A stretch of DNA of 64,000 nucleotides, from assembly GCF_016283395.1 (NCBI RefSeq), contig NZ_JAEEMU010000042.1, positions 57,802 to 121,801 on the forward strand. Reading direction: 5' to 3'. A program made the position numbers and the translations under genes. Under the pieces are notes generated by a model, which made no database searches, was not told the DNA's origin, and saw only the letters and a program-made list of their open reading frames with translations. This DNA comes from Ruminococcus sp. Lineage in GTDB: Bacteria > Bacillota_A > Clostridia > Oscillospirales > Ruminococcaceae. Shown one piece after another: positions 61,696 to 64,000 of the stretch (positions within the stretch are counted from its first letter, which is position 1; each line of letters starts with the position of its first letter).

Positions 61696-63381
61696 ATGGA
61701 TTCAGAGCGCGAATTACGCTTTTACAAATTGTATGAGCAGCTTGCATCATTGACTCAGATCTCAAATGATAAGCCTGATATTACGCGTATAGAAAAAATA
61801 CTGAATGAAATAGCAGCAATGTTCCGTCTATCCAAGGGGGTAACTAATTTTTATCGCGGCCCTGTTGAAGAAATGCGCGGCGATGGTGAAACTATGATAA
61901 GCTATGACACGGGCGAAGAAGGAGTTCCTGTACACACAGTGCGCTGTGTCAATAAGCTTATGTCCATAACTACTATGACAGCATATATGACAGACAAGGT
62001 AGAGCCACTGACAGAAGAGGAAATGTTCAAGGTTGACCTTACTATGCGGACTGTTGCTATATATGTATGCCGCAACCGCTTGCAGGTCATGGCAGAACAG
62101 CTTGCATTTTATGATGACATGGGCTTTAAAAATATCAGGACATTTTTCAGATATCTCACATGGAACGGACATCAGGGTGACTTTAACGGTAAAGCAGCCG
62201 TAAACTATAATCTGAGGCATTTTGCTGTTGTAAACGAAAACTATGGCAGAGCAGGCGGAGATACGGCACTTTTCAATCATTATAAGTTTGTGGAGAAAAT
62301 AGTCGGAGACGGCGGTATTGTCGCAAGGCTTGGCGGTGACGCATTTGTATGTATCTGCGATCAGAACGACCTGCCAGATCTTCTTGATTATCTTAACGAG
62401 TCTATAGTTGTTGTTGACAAAGAAGGCAGAACTGTACGTCTCTCATGCTGTGTAGGCGTGTTCTGCATACCTGACGGATATACAGTAAGTGTGCCTAATG
62501 ATATTATGGGCAAGATAATGCACGCTTATCAGGTGGCAAGAAACAGCGGACAGGGCAATATCGTATTCTTCTCGGATATGCTTATGTCGGACAAGGAAAG
62601 GTCAAGACGTATCCAGAGCATATTCCCGGAGGCACTGTTGAATAACGAGTTCGTTGTATTCTATCAGCCCAAGATAAATATTGATACGGGAGAGATATGC
62701 GGTGCAGAGGCACTTTGCCGCTGGTTCCATGACGGAAAAATAGTGCCGCCTATGGAATTTATCCCTGTTCTTGAAGAGACCAACGAGATATGCAAGCTGG
62801 ATTATTATATGCTTGACAAGGTGTGCGGTCATATACGCAAATGGCTCGATGAGGGAAGAAAGGCTGTACGTGTTTCTGTTAACCTTTCACGCCGTCATAT
62901 GATAAATCCCGAGCTTCTCAAGGAATTGATCAAGATAATCGACCGTCATAATGTACCTCATGAATACATAGAGATAGAGCTTACCGAAACGACTACCGAC
63001 GTGGAATTTAAGGATCTGAAGCGTGTTGTTGTAGGATTACAGGAGCAGAATATATGCACTTCTGTTGATGATTTCGGTATGGGATACTCTTCACTTAATC
63101 TTATCAGAGTCGTTCCGTGGAACGTTATCAAGGTTGATAAGATATTCCTCCCACTGGATGGAGAGTCGCAGGACAGCACAAGAAGTGTCATGTTCAAGTA
63201 CGTTGTAGCTATGGCAAATGAGCTTGGACTTGAATGTATCGTTGAAGGTGTTGAAACTCCTGCACAGCTTGAATTGCTAAGGCAGAACGGCTGCCACATG
63301 GCTCAGGGATATCTGTTTGACAAGCCGCTCCCACAGTTAGAATTCGAGAAAAGACTCGATATGGGCAAGTATACTGTATAA
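61696..63381 (+). CDS. c-di-GMP phosphodiesterase with degenerate GGDEF and intact EAL
   Basis: 561 aa, no membrane segment. Residues 1-130 are an unassigned sensor region. The GGDEF domain (about 130-290) is degenerate: GGDAF at 213-217 and no catalytic second acidic residue, so it likely only binds GTP to regulate the EAL part. The EAL domain (about 305-550) is complete: E338-A-L, NLSRRHM, ELTETTTD, DDFGMGYSSL, KVDKIF and VEGVET. It should hydrolyse c-di-GMP to pGpG, opposing the two cyclases in this window. RBS TGGAGGGG. Ends in a strong terminator. Confidence 0.93.
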   Translation: MDSERELRFYKLYEQLASLTQISNDKPDITRIEKILNEIAAMFRLSKGVTNFYRGPVEEMRGDGETMISYDTGEEGVPVHTVRCVNKLMSITTMTAYMTDKVEPLTEEEMFKVDLTMRTVAIYVCRNRLQVMAEQLAFYDDMGFKNIRTFFRYLTWNGHQGDFNGKAAVNYNLRHFAVVNENYGRAGGDTALFNHYKFVEKIVGDGGIVARLGGDAFVCICDQNDLPDLLDYLNESIVVVDKEGRTVRLSCCVGVFCIPDGYTVSVPNDIMGKIMHAYQVARNSGQGNIVFFSDMLMSDKERSRRIQSIFPEALLNNEFVVFYQPKINIDTGEICGAEALCRWFHDGKIVPPMEFIPVLEETNEICKLDYYMLDKVCGHIRKWLDEGRKAVRVSVNLSRRHMINPELLKELIKIIDRHNVPHEYIEIELTETTTDVEFKDLKRVVVGLQEQNICTSVDDFGMGYSSLNLIRVVPWNVIKVDKIFLPLDGESQDSTRSVMFKYVVAMANELGLECIVEGVETPAQLELLRQNGCHMAQGYLFDKPLPQLEFEKRLDMGKYTV

Positions 63382-63404
63382 GCGTACTTAATAATGATGT
63401 AATG

Positions 63405-63457
63405 GTACTTTCCTCAGCTCACACGGTCGTGTGAGCTTATGGAAAGTATTTTTTTAT
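63405..63457 (+). terminator. Terminator of the GGDEF-EAL gene
   Basis: Two stacked stems: TACTTTCC / GGAAAGTA outside, AGCTCACACG / CGTGTGAGCT inside, followed by TTTTTTT. Confidence 0.9.
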
Positions 63458-63494
63458 TTAATATGAAAATAATTGTTGATTTGAGCAAAAAAAG

Positions 63495-63523
63495 TTGACT
63501 GAATAAAATATATGTGTTATAAT
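63495..63523 (+). promoter_or_regulatory. Promoter of the NatA-like gene
   Basis: TTGACT (63495-63500), 17-bp spacer, TATAAT (63518-63523). Confidence 0.78.
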
Positions 63524-63591
63524 ATTAAGGTTGATTTATCCGGTATATATTGTTATTGGATTGTCAAAAAATATGATATAAGGAGAAGAAA

Positions 63592-64000
63592 ATGGAAGAA
63601 CTAAAAGCACAAAACCTCGTAAAGACCTTTATGATCTCCGAGAAACAGCGGAAAACACTTGGTATAAGCGAGAGAAAAAAAGTAGCAGTAGACGGAATAA
63701 GTTTTACAGCAAGATCAGGAGAAGTGTTTGGCCTTATCGGACCAAACGGCGCAGGCAAGACAACTACCATGCGTATGCTTGCAACTCTTATCAAGCCTGA
63801 CAGCGGCGACGCACTTTATAACGATATCAGTGCAGTAAAGACTCCTGAAAAGGTCCGTTCTGAGCTTGCATTTCTTACTACGGACTTAAAGCCTGATATG
63901 AAATCAACACCAAATCTAATGTACGATTTCTTTGCAGAGCTTTATCATGTTCCGAAGGATAAGGCTGAAAAGCGTAAAAAAGAGCTTTTTGAAGAGTTCG
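63592..64000 (+). CDS. NatA-like ABC transporter ATP-binding protein, 3' end outside window
   Basis: 136 codons are visible; the frame is open to the last base. It starts [13 protein letters not shown], has an insertion [18 protein letters not shown] typical of NatA (sodium/drug export ATPases), then Walker [10 protein letters not shown]. Signature and Walker B motifs lie beyond the window. A membrane partner is expected downstream. RBS AAGGAGAAG 5 bases before the ATG, own promoter upstream. Confidence 0.85.
   Translation, partial: MEELKAQNLVKTFMISEKQRKTLGISERKKVAVDGISFTARSGEVFGLIGPNGAGKTTTMRMLATLIKPDSGDALYNDISAVKTPEKVRSELAFLTTDLKPDMKSTPNLMYDFFAELYHVPKDKAEKRKKELFEEF

Noticed and set aside
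1..64000. tRNA or rRNA genes
   Set aside because: No cloverleaf with the GTTCGA-type T-loop block or rRNA sequence was noticed by eye; a covariance search would settle it.

Overview
The window looks like chromosome of a cellulosome-forming Ruminococcus (Bacillota, Oscillospiraceae), most like the R. flavefaciens / R. champanellensis / R. albus group. This is an inference. It rests on four secreted proteins with dockerin modules, Thr-rich TTTTT linkers, strong sigma-A promoters (TTGACA-17-TATAAT), AGGAGG ribosome sites, moderate GC, cotJABC, rubrerythrin chemistry and many intergenic structured repeats. No rRNA, tRNA, CRISPR, prophage or transposase gene was seen.

Layout: 1-4 kb, a dockerin-bearing GH97 enzyme. 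4-8.4 kb, a LacI-like sensor fused to a diguanylate cyclase, a cardiolipin synthase and a hotdog thioesterase. 8.5-14.4 kb, a GH16 lipoprotein and a giant dockerin-bearing GH2 beta-galactosidase. 14.7-18 kb, a small alarmone synthetase and three effector-binding proteins (GyrI-like, AraC-GyrI, MerR-TipAS). 18-23.3 kb, an M13 metallopeptidase lipoprotein in one operon with a MacB/FtsX-type ABC transporter. 23.5-24.4 kb, a TetR/DUF1858 divergon with visible operators. 24.7-28.7 kb, a cell-envelope operon (FAD oxidoreductase, GtrA, large membrane protein). 29.2-31.8 kb, thiD-thiC under a TPP riboswitch. 31.9-35.2 kb, a flavin reductase/rubredoxin/rubredoxin/rubrerythrin fusion, an EFR1 ferredoxin, a lipoprotein and a TraX-like protein. 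35.7-38.3 kb, a dockerin-bearing GH30. 38.5-42 kb, a second ABC exporter. 42-45.7 kb, a leucine-rich-repeat protein, thrH-nadE and a dockerin protein without a recognised catalytic domain. 46.3-49.4 kb, two tandem lipoprotein transpeptidases. 49.8-57.1 kb, a small membrane exporter, cotJABC, a zinc-ribbon/LRR protein, an SGNH hydrolase operon and a GAF-like/GGDEF protein. 57.3-61.5 kb, a LysR regulator with metE-metF. 61.7-64 kb, a GGDEF-EAL protein and the start of a NatA-like ABC ATPase cut by the window edge.

Themes: (i) polysaccharide attack. GH2, GH30 (galactanase-like), GH16 and GH97 with three different dockerin types together suggest work on galactose-rich plant polymers such as arabinogalactan. 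(ii) c-di-GMP signalling, with two intact cyclase domains and one phosphodiesterase. (iii) anaerobic peroxide/oxygen defence. (iv) one-carbon, methionine and thiamine metabolism.

The least explained content is non-coding: a MITE-like family (R1, at least 8 copies or fragments), a long modular structured repeat (R2, 2 copies), a 200-bp palindrome (R3) and a REP-like hairpin family whose stems covary. These fill most of the larger intergenic gaps.
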